DNA from: Astrocystis sublimbata
Lineage: Eukaryota > Ascomycota > Sordariomycetes > Xylariales > Xylariaceae
Direction: 5' to 3'
DNA length: 64,000 nucleotides
Assembly (NCBI GenBank): GCA_022453515.1
Contig: JAJNNY010000072.1
Location: 1-64,000 of the forward strand
The translations under genes were made by a program, and so were the position numbers. Of this stretch, positions 35,557 to 46,916 are shown piece by piece (within the stretch, counting starts at the first letter, position 1; every line of letters begins with the position of its first letter). The notes below the pieces were generated by a model. The model was not told the origin of the DNA and searched no databases. It saw only the letters and a program-made list of their open reading frames with translations.

Positions 35557-35946
35557 TTAACAGCCACCTGATTTACCCATGGGTCCCTTCCAATCATCGT
35601 CGGCAACGCCAATGACAACATCGGCATCGGCGTCAGCGTTGGGTTACAAGGCGGGACAACAAGATTGCGATTTACAGTAGCAGATTTCCAGATTGAGTCC
35701 TGTCCACTGTCGTTTTTCTTTTCTTCTTTTTTTTTGCTGGACGTATGCATAGCTGATCGCCTCACCAGCAGTGAGAGCAATTGTAGCTGTCCATGATGGT
35801 CTACTATCCGTAAAGTCCGGAGAGTCGAGCGGTCATCCGTTGTCTGGAACCCAGGAGCCTGGACCTGCTGTGTTGCCTGCGACTAGTAAGTTTTCGCCAA
35901 AATGTGTCTAAGCATTGACAGTGAAGCGCACATTCCCGGAGGTGCA
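35557..35946 (-). pseudogene. Decayed CBM20 starch-binding domain downstream of the glucoamylase
   Basis: Directly behind the glucoamylase stop (35949-35951), a shifted frame reads CTSGNVRFTVNA, then a TAG (35908-35910), THFGENLLVAGNTAGPGSW and VPDNG, a TGA (35833-35835), PLDSPDFTDSRPSWTATIAL and TAGEAISYAYVQ. After an A-rich tract (35712-35735) the frame changes again to GQDSIWKSATVNRNLVVPPC. This follows the CBM20 order: V-x-F-x-V near the start, GEN-x-x-V-x-GN, G-S-W, W-x-A-T-I, and W-x-x-x-x-x-NR-x-x-V-P. At least two frameshifts and two stops separate it from the catalytic domain, and no GT-AG intron set that I can find repairs all of them. Loss of starch binding is the inferred consequence. 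Local sequence errors cannot be excluded. Confidence 0.75.
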
Positions 35947-35948
35947 GG

Positions 35949-37885
35949 TCAATTGACGTCAGGGGCGCCTGCGGCCGTTGCAGGAGCGTAAATGCCCTTC
36001 GTAGAGCCGGGAGCGCATTGCTCTGGCAAGGCGACGGATCCCTTGGGCGAGACCCAGCTTGGAGGAAATTGCGAAGCCCGCCGCTCGGCCATGGACACGA
36101 AGGCGGCATAAGACCAGGTTAGATGAGTGGCCGAGAGTGGGTTGAACGGTGCGATTTTGCTAAACTGCTCCGTCATCGAGCCATCTTGCGGTGTGTACTT
36201 CTCGACTATCTCGACGAAGCTATCCGCATACTCTGTCACAGTCTTTAGAATGAGGGGAAACTCGGATTGTTTGCCTTTCGATCTGTACGTTTTGACCTCC
36301 GCCGCCGGGTAGATGTCTTTGAAGAAGCCTAGCGAAGTCTCGTCGATAGACAATGCCCCTTGAGTCTTCCATTGCGAGACAGCGTTGTAGAGGAATTCAG
36401 CAGCACCGGCTGTGATCAGATACCTATTGACTGGTTATTCGAGTGCCCTCTCACGTCATCGTGGTCGGTTTACAAACCATGGATTTCCGTCAAAGTAAAC
36501 ATCTTCGACATAACGACCAAGAGCGATACCTTTGGATTGGGGAATGCCTTCGTTGATAGGATACAGGGCCGGGTCACGGAAGGCATCAACCCAGGCTTTG
36601 AAGCTCGACAATGCTCGACTGTTACAAGGCTGGATACTAGGATCGTCGCACTTGGCATTGACGTCGAAGATGGAATTCGACCCGAGCATTGTGTTTGCAT
36701 CGTTACCCTTGCGCTTTTCCTTGCTGTTGATGTTGCCGGTAAAGAACTCGCCATTCCAGAATGCTTGGTTCAAGAAGCATGCCACCTGAGGGGCCTGGTC
36801 ACAGCCAGTACATGTGACACCAAGGGTCTCCGCAAGCGCTTTGCCATCGACGAGCGCGCGCAGCTGGTTCTGGGTAGTAAAGACGCTCGAGCCCAGCACT
36901 TCCTCCCAGACTTCAAATCCAGTGGAGTTCCTGTGATCTGTAAGATACAAGTTATCGTAGTTGCCATCTTGAGAAACATACCAGTACTGTCCGACGTAAG
37001 ACAAATCGTTCGAAATGATGGGCCATACTACGGTTTTTGCCTTGTCTTTCTGGCCCTGAGACACGAGCCAATTGCTATATGTGACTAATGCAATCGCACG
37101 GAGGGCTGGGCCATCGTGTTGCGGGCGTCCCCAGTCTTCGTTGTCTCGTGACAAGTCGACATTGTACTTGGGCTCACCGAGACCTTCGCCGTTTGGAAGA
37201 AACGTTCCGCTCGGATTGGTGACGGTCCTACAAACGTTAAGTTTCGTCAAAATCGGATTCTTCAAACAACACAACGTCTCAAAAGAAGAAACAACGATAA
37301 GGCTTTTGAGCCAGAGGTCTCAAGAAGGACTGTTAAGGTTCTCGTACTGAAGGACTGCCTGAGAGAGGACGAAATCCTCGATGTATGGCTCGAGCTGCTC
37401 CTCGCCGAGCAGAAACTCATCAATAAGCATCTTCATCACGAGAGATGCGTCACGAGTCCATGTGCTGCCAATTAACAGTCAGTTATCGCCTGATAAACGG
37501 TGGAATTTGCAGGCTCAGATGCTCCTGGAACTAACGGCTCCCCCTCAGAGAGGAGTCAGGCATTGAGGGTTGTCGAGAAGAGTGATATGGGAAGTTTCTT
37601 ACTAGAAGTCTATTTTATTGTTAATCTGGAAATGATTCTATTAAGCAGATTCGCAGCGTACTCACAGTTTGGGTTTTCTTTAGACGGACTTGCTATAATG
37701 ACACCAGCTCCTGCACCGGGAGCACGAGAGCCTTCAGGGCCGATATTATTCAGTACGCCTTGAAGAGAGATTGCCCGTTGCTTCTCGACGAAGGCATCGA
37801 GACCGTATAAGCCACTCGCGTTCACCAGGCCGCAGGCAGCGAGCACTGACAGCCGTGTAAGGGACTTAGTCGAAAGGTTGCCCAT
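35949..37885 (-). CDS. Secreted glucoamylase (GH15), catalytic domain only
   Basis: Exo-1,4-alpha-glucosidase releasing glucose from starch ends; 505 residues. Exons: 37666-37885, 37603-37609 (7 nt), 37348-37464, 36982-37227, 36478-36930, 35949-36423. The micro-exon ACTTCTA completes NPNYFYTWTRD, the conserved GH15 block. An in-frame 51-nt intron (36931-36981) is removed to give YVGQYWNSTGFEVWEEV. Signal peptide MGNLSTKSLTRLSVLAACGLVNASG. Other motifs: TNPSGTFLPNGEGLGEPKYN, WGRPQHDGPALRA, the general acid in FEVWEEV, PINEGIPQSKGIALGRYVED, NPWYLITAGAAEFLYNA, the general base in GSMTEQF, and HLTWSYAAF. The protein ends at APDVN, where related enzymes continue into a linker and CBM20; that module lies decayed just downstream. 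Convergent with the LtrA gene. Confidence 0.93.
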
Positions 37886-39329
37886 CTTGACCTGGTCTGA
37901 CCCGAGTAGGTATGTGACAATGGAAGCTCAAATCGATTCATCTGGCATTCTAGAGTATGGGCCGTGGGCTGGTCTATTATACTTCCTCGGTTCAACTCAC
38001 CTTCCTCATTCATTTACCATGTGCTGTGGTACCCTGCATGCATGCGCCTGGCTTCTGGACCTGGATGTCAGCGAGTATGGTAGTACTCGGTGCTTTGGCG
38101 AACGCTGCCATTGCCTTGGAATCTAGCTAGCGTGCCAACGACTGGGTATGTTCACGCTATAATTGCGATTTTTGCTATGAAATATCGGTTCACACAGGCG
38201 GTTTGTTGTGTCCTCGGACCGAATACATGGGATGTCGTCGGCCGCTTCAGGGGTTGTCTATGGTGAAGCCTATCTTGGCCCCCGAGCCCCCATCTTGGCC
38301 GCTGTAGTTTCTGTGCGGTCAAGGACAATTGCTGGGGTTTCTACCCCAAACTTGCTTATATTTTTGCGGGGTAGCTAGTAGCTACCCCATGCCCCCCCAT
38401 CATGGGCGGTAGGGAGGTAACTGATCTTACCGCCGAGGTGCTGCACGATTGGGAGTGCAACTAGGTGCCAGGGAGGTCTAGACACGACGTGTTGCAAACT
38501 CGAGTTATATTAGAATCTCCTAAGGCCCATCGTTATGGGTATTGGTGTATTGGTTGGTTGGTACCTGCTTTGGCGGCTGAGCTGCACGATAAGCATGAGC
38601 TCTACCTCCAAGGTTGGTCACATTCTCAACTTCGAGGGGATCCTGTATATATAGAGCAATAGGATAGATATAGACACGTATATGTAGCCGATAACTGGAA
38701 CAATGGGTACCCGGTGTAGGTAGATTCGTCTGCATGTAGGCTACCTTACACAATGAGTGATATAGGTTCAGAAACGGACAGGCTATTGATCTTTGGGGGG
38801 TGAAAGGAAGAAGCAACCCGAATTGTGGAGTTGAGGGGGCAGCGGAGGTGCAGGAGGTGTCCTTGCAGGTAGTAAGTATATTTCCGGGTCGCTAAGGTGA
38901 ACATTGATCGGAACTTGGAATGCACCGATTCTAGAGACTCCAAACCTCAAAACCTCAAAACATCATCACGGGACGGTGTCATCTTGAGTCAACAATTTCA
39001 AAGGGATTCTCCTAAACGTGACAATTTCACGAGACGAGCTCAATAGGAGTCCTTGACAGACCTACCTTAGCATCTTAGATACTGTATTAGTACCACCACT
39101 TATACGGTTATACCACAGGCCACCGAACTACCAAGACCTTAGCGCCAGTAAACACATGGACCCTCAGAGACAGGGCCATCTGGCCTTGATTGGACCATCT
39201 TACGAAACGTTCCCGCGCAAATTGACCTGAGCCCTGTTGTCCTCTTGAACCCGTTTATCCGCTTCACGTGTCCGTGTCCGTACAGGCCGTATATGGGACA
39301 CTATCACAGCCCGTGATATCACCTCCAAA
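37886..39329. other. Shared upstream region of glucoamylase and ZIP transporter
   Basis: 1.4 kb between divergent genes. Contains a perfect 9-bp-stem hairpin at 38368-38388. No gene-like frame. Confidence 0.5.
38368..38388. repeat. Perfect inverted repeat (hairpin), 9-bp stem with 3-nt loop
   Basis: GGGGTAGCT-AGT-AGCTACCCC. Another CTACCCC lies 27 bp upstream and a C7 run just downstream (CCCCCCC ATC ATGGG). Confidence 0.7.
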
Positions 39330-40715
39330 ATGTCGTTTTTCCGGATTAAATGCTGGACTATCGCCTGCCTCTTCGCTGCCCTAGCGGTTGCCTCTCAACT
39401 GAAGGATCATGAAGGAGGACAACCTGCCACATCCTTCGATTCCTTGAGCCTTGAGCAATTGGATGCGAAACTTCAAGTAAGCTCCCAACAAGCACACGCT
39501 CGGGGTACATTAAAAGCTAAGAAAGAGCCTCAAGACATGTAGTGTCGTTCGCGAGCTCAACGCCGCCAAGTTGGCCGGCGCCCCCGACAGCTCCTCGTTA
39601 TCGTCCAAGATCTTCGCCGTGCTCTTCCCCGGCAGCCCGGCAGTCAATGCATTGCTGGCCACGCTCTACATCTCCGGCCCGCCCAACTTCCTGCTAGCAT
39701 TATGCCCACCGAACATCGACCCCTCCTCGCTGTCCGTGATGGTGGCATTCGCCGTGGGCGGCCTGCTGGGGGACACGCTTTTCCACCTCCTACCCGAAAT
39801 CTTCCTTGGCGAGGATAGCCCTGATAGCGTGCGCTTTGTGCTAGTCGAGCCGAACCGAAATCTGGTCCTAGGGCTAGCCATCATGGTCGGATTTATGACC
39901 TTCGTAGCTATGGATAAGGGGCTGCGTATTGCAACGGGCGGCGCAGGGCACGATCACAGCCATGCCCATTCAGACGAGCCAGCAGCTACATCGGGTACAT
40001 CGAGCTCAGTAGAGGTGCCTCATGCAGCTGTCAAGAATCGCAAGAAGGGCTCCGAGAAACGGGATGATGCAGCAAAGGAGAGCGAAGAGAAGGAGGTGAA
40101 CCCCAGCGTTAAGTTGGGGGGCTACCTAAACCTAATGTGCGTACCCGACTTACCTAACCTACCTCCTCTTCTTGTCATGTACCTGCCGGGTACCTGGGTA
40201 CGCGTGGACTGACCCGTAGCAGCGCCGACTTCACGCACAATATCACGGATGGCTTAGCTATGTCGGCCTCTTTCTACGCTTCGCCCACTATTGGCGCGAC
40301 AACTACCGTGGCCGTTTTCTTTCACGAAATCCCACATGAGGTTGGTGATTTCGCCCTGCTTATCCAGTCCGGCTTCTCGAAGCGAGCAGCCATGGGCGCA
40401 CAGTTTATTACAGCACTGGGTGCTCTTCTGGGAACTCTCATTGGTATTGCCGTTCAAGAGTTCGGGGGCAATAACGGCGGCGATGGTGGTCTTGGTAGCA
40501 GCATGACCCAGGGTATCTGGGGCACAAGCCTGTCCTACGGAGATCTGCTTCTGCCGTTTACGGCCGGTACCTTCCTGTACGTCGGGACAGTAGCTGTGAT
40601 TCCTGAGCTTTTGGAGACTGGCCCCAACAAATCGGAAGAGCTGAAGAAGACGTTGGTGCAATTCGCAGCTGTTGCCCTAGGTGCTGGCATCATGCTCTAT
40701 ATATCATGGGATTGA
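39330..40715 (+). CDS. ZIP-family zinc transporter (YKE4/SLC39A7-like)
   Basis: 413 residues. Exons: 39330-39476, 39535-40136, 40223-40715 (40220 is an in-frame alternative acceptor that adds one residue). Signal/first helix: RIKCWTIACLFAALAVASQ. Core helices include AVNALLATLYISGPPNFLLA, LSVMVAFAVGGLLGDTLFHL (with the LGDTLFHLLPE motif) and NLVLGLAIMVGFMTFVAMDK. The loop GHDHSHAHSDE is a His-rich metal-binding segment. Helices IV and V carry the zinc-site motifs DFTHNITDGLAMSASF and FFHEIPHEVGDFALLIQSGF, joined across the second intron. The HNITDG and HEIPHE motifs are those of the LIV-1/ZIP7 group, which exports zinc from ER or Golgi to cytosol; that location is family inference. A Lys/Glu-rich loop (KNRKKGSEKRDD) lies between the halves. 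Confidence 0.93.
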
Positions 40716-43273
40716 TAACCCTCAATCATGGCCCATGCGTTAGATTCTCAATACAGCTTAGCCAGCATATGCCGATGACAGAATGGCATGTGATTGGAAT
40801 CCCATTGACACGTATACCCATTGATGGCAGAATGGCATTCTCTGGCGTGATCCGCCCTGCACCGGTCTGGTTTGGACCCTAGTGTCAGACTGACACCGGA
40901 AAGGGCGCGTTTAAGAAACAAGTGACTGCTCCACACGAATTCACACTAGACTGCGGTAGCTACCGTCGGAAGGCTTGGGAAGGGTGGGCTCTACATTGCC
41001 CGGGGGTACTTATGCAAGATGAACTGTATGCATGTCTCTTACAGTACTACAGTAAGTACACTTCAGTTGCTTGGGACCGCATACCCCGAGGGGATCTGCG
41101 AATCATGACAGCAGGGGTCCTTTCCGTGCGGCGAAAGTCAAGAGATCTGCTTAGCAGAGCTACCTATGCATCGTACCTGAAGCTAAATCTATCGTGAGTT
41201 GGAGTTGACCAAACATGAGGCTGTCCAAAAGAATACCTAGGTAGTCCATGGAGCAAAAAGAAGAACTTGAGCTCATCGCACGCACAAATCACGATGACAC
41301 TCACACAGCCATGAACATCGAAGCACAGGTTTTGCATTAATGAGCACTGATCCACACGGGGCAAAGGATCGTGAAAGGGGACGGCTCGGTATCTGACATA
41401 CCGTGTCGGACGACTTTGAAAGGTCTAGTTCTGCGGATAGAATGGGAGCGTCGGTATTATCGTGGCGCGAAACGGAGGTTTGGCGGCGATATTGTCTCGT
41501 TTTTTCATATTAGCTTTTGTCATATGAAAATCTATTCAGGACATGTGGGGCCGATACCGGTTTTCGGTGGCGCCAGCTCGCAGGGCAAGCGAGGCAAGAA
41601 AACAGCTCGCATAGTGCGGTGGACCCGCGGGTGCTTGCGTCGTTTTGCATCATAGATTTGAGGCTGGAATTCCCTGGGCCCGGGGAGAATCTCCGGCGAC
41701 CTGTGCGGTGAGGGCGTTGTCACGATAGTGGTTTCATCATCATTCGAGGTATATTTCCATTAGGTACGAGAAAACGATCACGATGCACGCATACCACACA
41801 ACACATGCGCTGCGTACGCGTACACACATACGCCCGGTGACCAACGTCCTGCACGGCAATCAATCACAGGTACTTCGTGCAGTCCGGCACAAGGTTTGGC
41901 AAAAAAAAAAGGAAAGAAAAAAAATGGGATTGTACTCTGCATCGGCGTCGCATGAAATCCGTGTTGCCAGAGGCAAATGGTCCTTCCTCGTGCTGCGGAT
42001 GGTACTATTACTGGCTCGACTGGTACGATTCTATGTATAGAAAATGGTTGGTTCACGATGTCTCGAGCAACGAGCTGTCGAGCTGTCAAACAAGCACGTG
42101 TGTGGGCTGGTGTGGCTACTTGAGCCGCCTCGTACTGTGTTAAACCACTTTCAGGAAGTACACGCTGTGCGACGAGGCTAATCCAGTATATTTTAGACGA
42201 TGGACTCCACCTGTCGCCGAGCCAGGACGATCTGGAACGCGAATAGAACGGAAATGGCGAGAATGGCTTTGCCCATGTGCTCTGTGTCTGGTGGGTATCG
42301 GGCCAGTTAAGCTTCCACGGGCTGCGCCTGGTATGGTCAAGCGCACTGAAATTTTCTCATCCGCCAGCCTGAACCAGCCTGAACCGATCCAAGCGTGCAT
42401 TGCGAAAGGGAGAGACGGGGAAAAAGGGAGAGGAAAAGCAGCAAGCCATGACCCTGGTCGATGGTGGAAGCCGAAGAACGGCGGGGCCCCATTCTTTCAA
42501 TTCTTGTTACGTCAAGCCCTAAGAGCCGGCCATCATGGGTTACTACTAGGTTACGCGCGCTGCAGCTGCCAAGCGCTGCTCCCCTGCATACGGCTGGCTA
42601 TTCCGTACGTACCCATCTCGATTTGCAGCGATCTGGGATTTGCAGATGGGGGTGGGTGGCCCATGATCCATCCGGGTCACCGTTCAGAGCGCAAACCATG
42701 AACGGCTGGGACACTGAAGGTGTTCTGGGTCGTCTGGAGCAGGTCTGTCTTCCCCGGGTGGGATGACTCAAGCTGCTTAGTGAATGATGCCACCGGAAAT
42801 GGCAAATCTCCCAGCTGCCATCGTGAAAGCCGTGCGTACTATACGTATCTACGTACCACATGGAAATATTATATATACCGCGGCGCCGCTGCCAGCACCG
42901 CCGACAGAAGTCCCGAACGCTATGATTTTCCCTATCAAGTCTCGTGAGCTACCAGCAGTAGAGGGTTGTCGATAATACGAGTACCTACGCCTCCCGTTGG
43001 AATTCTACCGTCTCGTCGAGGAACCAATGAAGTGCTGGTAGCAGGGCTCAACAACACAACCAAACTTGAAGGCCCTATCACACACCCTGCTCGGTGTCTT
43101 ACCTTCCTCTTTGTCTCTTGACAGTCAGGCGACGACAGCACTCCCGCTGACGGCGACAAGCGGCCCTATCACACTGCATCTTTGGAACAGCAAAGAACAG
43201 ACCCCGCATCAAGCTTCTTTATCTTATTCACTCTTAAGCAAGCAGCTTCTAATTACTTCGTTTCCCTTTCAAC
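40716..43273. other. Intergenic region, no gene recognised
   Basis: About 2.6 kb. Holds a CCTAGGTAG copy at 41237-41246, an A-rich tract at 41900-41930, and two copies of GGCAGAATGGCAT-like sequence near 40777 and 40825. Frames on both strands overlap each other and show no domain. Confidence 0.45.
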
Positions 43274-44776
43274 ATGACTATCCGCGTGGCACCGAACAGC
43301 CAGGCTTCGCCCGTCGTTGAACCAGCGCAAAGGCAACAGCTCAACATGAACGTCCAAATTGATAACCACTATCACTCCAAGATATACACGACCTCGTCCA
43401 CTGTATCGGGGCGCTTGGAGGTAAAGGCCATCCACGATGTTCAGTTTGACAACGTGGAGATCTTGCTCCTGGGCGTCAGCAAGACTCGCAACGATGCTAT
43501 CAGCATACCTCAGGCCACTTCCCATACGTTCTTGAAGTTGATTATGCCTGTTCCGGAATCCTGCTACCCCGAAACACGGCGTTTCAAGGCAGGCAGCACC
43601 TACACCATTCCTTTCCACTTCGTCATCCCCCAGCAACTCACACTCAGCGCCTGCAGCCATCGTGCACCAAACGATGTCTTGAAAGAGGAGCATCTCAGAC
43701 TCCCACCCTCGATGGGAGGCTGGGGTAAAGATGACTTTTCGCCGACCATGTCGCGAGTCACATATTCTGTGCGGGCTAGAGTTTATCAAGATGGAAGCGA
43801 GGGCAAGAGCGAGAAGATGATGGAGGCACTACAAGACTTCAAGATGATACCAACCGTCTCTGAAGACGCGCCGTTGGATGTCACCCCGCAGGACAAGCTG
43901 TATGCCATGTCCAAGAGCAAGACACTGAGGAAATCGATCCTGTCTCCGAAATTGGGAAAGGTGACTGTTGTCGCACAACAACCTGCTCCCGCCATGATCA
44001 GCTCAGACGGACACTCCGTCACTCCAACGACCGCACACCTCAATGTGGAGTTCGAGCCCGAATCGAATGACTCGCAGCCACCGAAGGTTATTAGTGTCAC
44101 ATCCAAGATCGCTGCGTTGACTTACTACAGCGCTTGTGGCATCAACCAGTTCCCCAATACTAAGGACTGGGTCCGCGCTATCAATTCGGATGGCCGGGGA
44201 GCCTATTCAGGCTCTGCCCAGCTCCCCACAACGTCGATTAAAAGCGCACCATGGGAACAGCACCTTACGTCCCAGGGAAGGAGGGATTCCGGCTACGAAT
44301 CAGCAGGTCTTCTTTCTGATTCCGAACACTCGGCAAACGGTCGGCACTCGCCGCCCCCGAAACGTGAGGGTCGGAAGAGTACCAAGCGAAATGCGCCCTA
44401 CTACTACACAACCAAAGTCCAGATTCCAGTAGAGTTCCAGGGAACCAAGAAGCAGTTCATTCCCACCTTCCACTCCTGCATCACCTCGCGCGTTTACGTA
44501 CTGTGGATGGCGGTGACTCTAGCCGGATCAGGTGGCCTGAGCTCGACTATCAACGTCGGCGTGCCGCTACAAATTGGCGTCAGCCCCGAACAGGATAGCC
44601 GGGTCGACTCTACGGGATTACCGACCTTTGAGGCTGCGATGGAGGACGCTTCTCTCGGCGAAGGGATGGAGGACTACTTTCAACCACGGACCATCGCTAT
44701 TCCAAACATCGAGTTCCGCAGCGAACTGCCTGGCTACGCCGAGTTCGTGCGAGGCAGCCACGCCGTAAGGGTATGA
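43274..44776 (+). CDS. Arrestin-like (alpha-arrestin) protein
   Basis: Intronless gene for 500 residues starting MTIRVAPNSQASPVVEPAQR. The N-terminal half has arrestin-fold strands: LNMNVQIDNHYHSKIYTTSS and TVSGRLEVKAIHDVQFDNVE, ILLLGVSKTR, then AGSTYTIPFHFVIPQQL and MSRVTYSVRARVYQDG. A central region with TSQGRRDSGYESAGLLSDSE and SPPPKREGRKSTKR is Ser/Pro/basic-rich and probably phosphorylated. A second sandwich follows: YYYTTKVQIPVEFQGTKKQF, TFHSCITSRVYVLWMAVTLA, INVGVPLQIGVSP. Fungal alpha-arrestins recruit Rsp5-type ubiquitin ligases to plasma-membrane transporters. I see no clear PPxY motif, so a ligase link is only inferred. Confidence 0.85.
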   Translation: MTIRVAPNSQASPVVEPAQRQQLNMNVQIDNHYHSKIYTTSSTVSGRLEVKAIHDVQFDNVEILLLGVSKTRNDAISIPQATSHTFLKLIMPVPESCYPETRRFKAGSTYTIPFHFVIPQQLTLSACSHRAPNDVLKEEHLRLPPSMGGWGKDDFSPTMSRVTYSVRARVYQDGSEGKSEKMMEALQDFKMIPTVSEDAPLDVTPQDKLYAMSKSKTLRKSILSPKLGKVTVVAQQPAPAMISSDGHSVTPTTAHLNVEFEPESNDSQPPKVISVTSKIAALTYYSACGINQFPNTKDWVRAINSDGRGAYSGSAQLPTTSIKSAPWEQHLTSQGRRDSGYESAGLLSDSEHSANGRHSPPPKREGRKSTKRNAPYYYTTKVQIPVEFQGTKKQFIPTFHSCITSRVYVLWMAVTLAGSGGLSSTINVGVPLQIGVSPEQDSRVDSTGLPTFEAAMEDASLGEGMEDYFQPRTIAIPNIEFRSELPGYAEFVRGSHAVRV

Positions 44777-46916
44777 GCTAGCGAATGCCTCCCATCAAAA
44801 TCTCGGCCCAACTTTTTCAACCTGAAGGCAAAAGTACACTGAGCGAATGGACTCAGCAAACGCTTGTTATAGATATGGGCGGTTGTTTCTGATTTTAGAG
44901 AGATCTTGTCTCTCGAACCCCTTCCCTTCGGTTACTACCTGCATCGCATTGGCGTTCGTTTTGTCATACTATGGGTATTGCATCACGAAGAAACACACGT
45001 TACGATATATCACGATACCCTTCCCACACTGTTACTTTCACCATCGGAGGTTTTACTCTTTTTTCAGCGAAGAACAAAAAGGCAATTGCGTGAACGATAC
45101 AGGATTTTGATCTGCATCACGATACCCACGAGGCGACCCGGCGCGGTTTTCAGCACCTCTATGCCTTCTTTTTTTTTGAACTGATTATGATTTGGGCCGG
45201 TATGCTTCGGTAAAGGATATTGATAGATTGGGAAAGGAACGGAAAAAGCGCATACATGTTGTCAAAAAACCACACACACGGCAACACGTTTCACTGTCAC
45301 TAATGTACATAATGGACAAGGACATAATAGCCATCAAGGAACCACCACCAATACAATGCTATATGCATCTCTTATCTACAATTCAATTCTACCCAATAGA
45401 CCATTGAACCTTGACCATGACGAGCACCAAATAAGATGTGAGGTTGAGACATAGGATAAGGTTTACATAATACGGAGGATCTACACAGCGGTTCATGCAA
45501 ATGATGCAGAAATCGACAAGCAGCTAACTCTTAGGCCCGTCTTGAGGAGGGTATCCGGCATCTAACCGCAATAGGATACGGGTAAACATTGCCCTTCGGT
45601 AGGGCTGGGCTGTGTCGAAAGGAGATGGATCGACAAGTAGCTAACCTAAACGCATTCGTGTTTTCTGCGCTTGACGTAGGTAAATGGAGGCTCGAATGTG
45701 TGCAAGTGTCTAGTATCGTCGATCTCGCAAAGATCTGTAAAGCATTACTTACCTTAGCGAATGCCATAGGCACTTAACTAAACACTTTCTTAAAACGCGG
45801 AGGAAAACCTCCAGGAATAGACGACAACTCCAATCAAATTTCGTACATCACGATTTGTTTATATACTTTCATCTGCTCGGCACCGATGTCATATGGGCAA
45901 GACACTTCGGATCGTTCATCAGAAATCGGTTCGTTAGTCATTGGTTTTGTAAGTGGAACTATGAGCATTTGCGCTACATATCGCACCTCAATTAGAACAT
46001 GGTACCATCCCGTACCGTATGCCAACGTAATGGAAGCCGCCACTTTGGCTAACTAACTAGTACTTACCTAATCAATGACAAGGGAGCTTCCTCAGGAGGC
46101 CAGACTTGTTTCATGGGCTGGCGGTCTGCAGCGAGCTGGTTTGTCCTTTTCTTAGAAGTTGGCAGGTACAAAACGGGGCCGGGAACCGTGCTATGGGAAT
46201 GGGCCGATGGCAATTTACAAGGGAGCAGATCTTGCAGTTCGTGGACATTTACTCAACGCCATCGTCACGGGAAGGTTAAATGGATCCTTAATTGGTTAGA
46301 CTGGCAAATACAACCCCACTCTATCGAGGCTTATACAGCCTGCAGGTGCATCGACGGTCCACTGGCGAGACTGGTCCTGCCCCCCCTGCACCGACATTCG
46401 AGTCCACCGTCCCGGGCTTAGGTAGGTAGAATGCGGGCTACAATACCCCCCCTACAGGCCATCTACCCCGCTTCACCACAGGGCTGTGTTGCCTGTGCCT
46501 GTCTGTGCCTGTGCCCATAGGTACCAGCTTGTCGGTCAGATGTCAGACGGGCTGTGCCGCAATCAATCAGCGCGGCCCATTCCCAACTTTCTCAACTTCT
46601 TGGGGTCGGGATTCATCTCTGGGGTGCAGTCCTCCAACTTTATCCAACTTCGAAATGAGCAAGCGGCTCTACTTGTTTCTCGATTGCCTCCAAATCTCAT
46701 ATTTGGTGCAGACGGGGCCATGAATCTGATTAGCGTTGTTATTAAGTAATCATTCTAGTTGCGCTACTATTTCAAGCCTCACCAGACGCGGAAGCCCCCA
46801 ACACATCCCGCGGCCGGTTGTTAGCGATCGTGAAGCGAATAGAGGTCTCTACCTAATATACTTCGACCAAAGATCCCAGCACTGCTATCTTGTGTCGGCA
46901 AGGCAATCGGAACACC
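44777..46916. other. Intergenic region, no gene recognised
   Basis: 2.1 kb. TTAGGTAGGTAG lies at 46420-46431 and a GCCTGTGCCTGTCTGTGCCTGTGCC tract near 46490-46514. No coding region supported. Confidence 0.5.

Noticed and set aside
36360..37088. 242-codon open frame antisense to glucoamylase
   Set aside because: Mirror of the GH15 exons on the other strand; no domain of its own.
42291..42766. Overlapping 136- and 101-codon open frames in the 40.7-43.3 kb gap
   Set aside because: Overlap each other in different frames with no motif; GC-rich intergenic chance frames.
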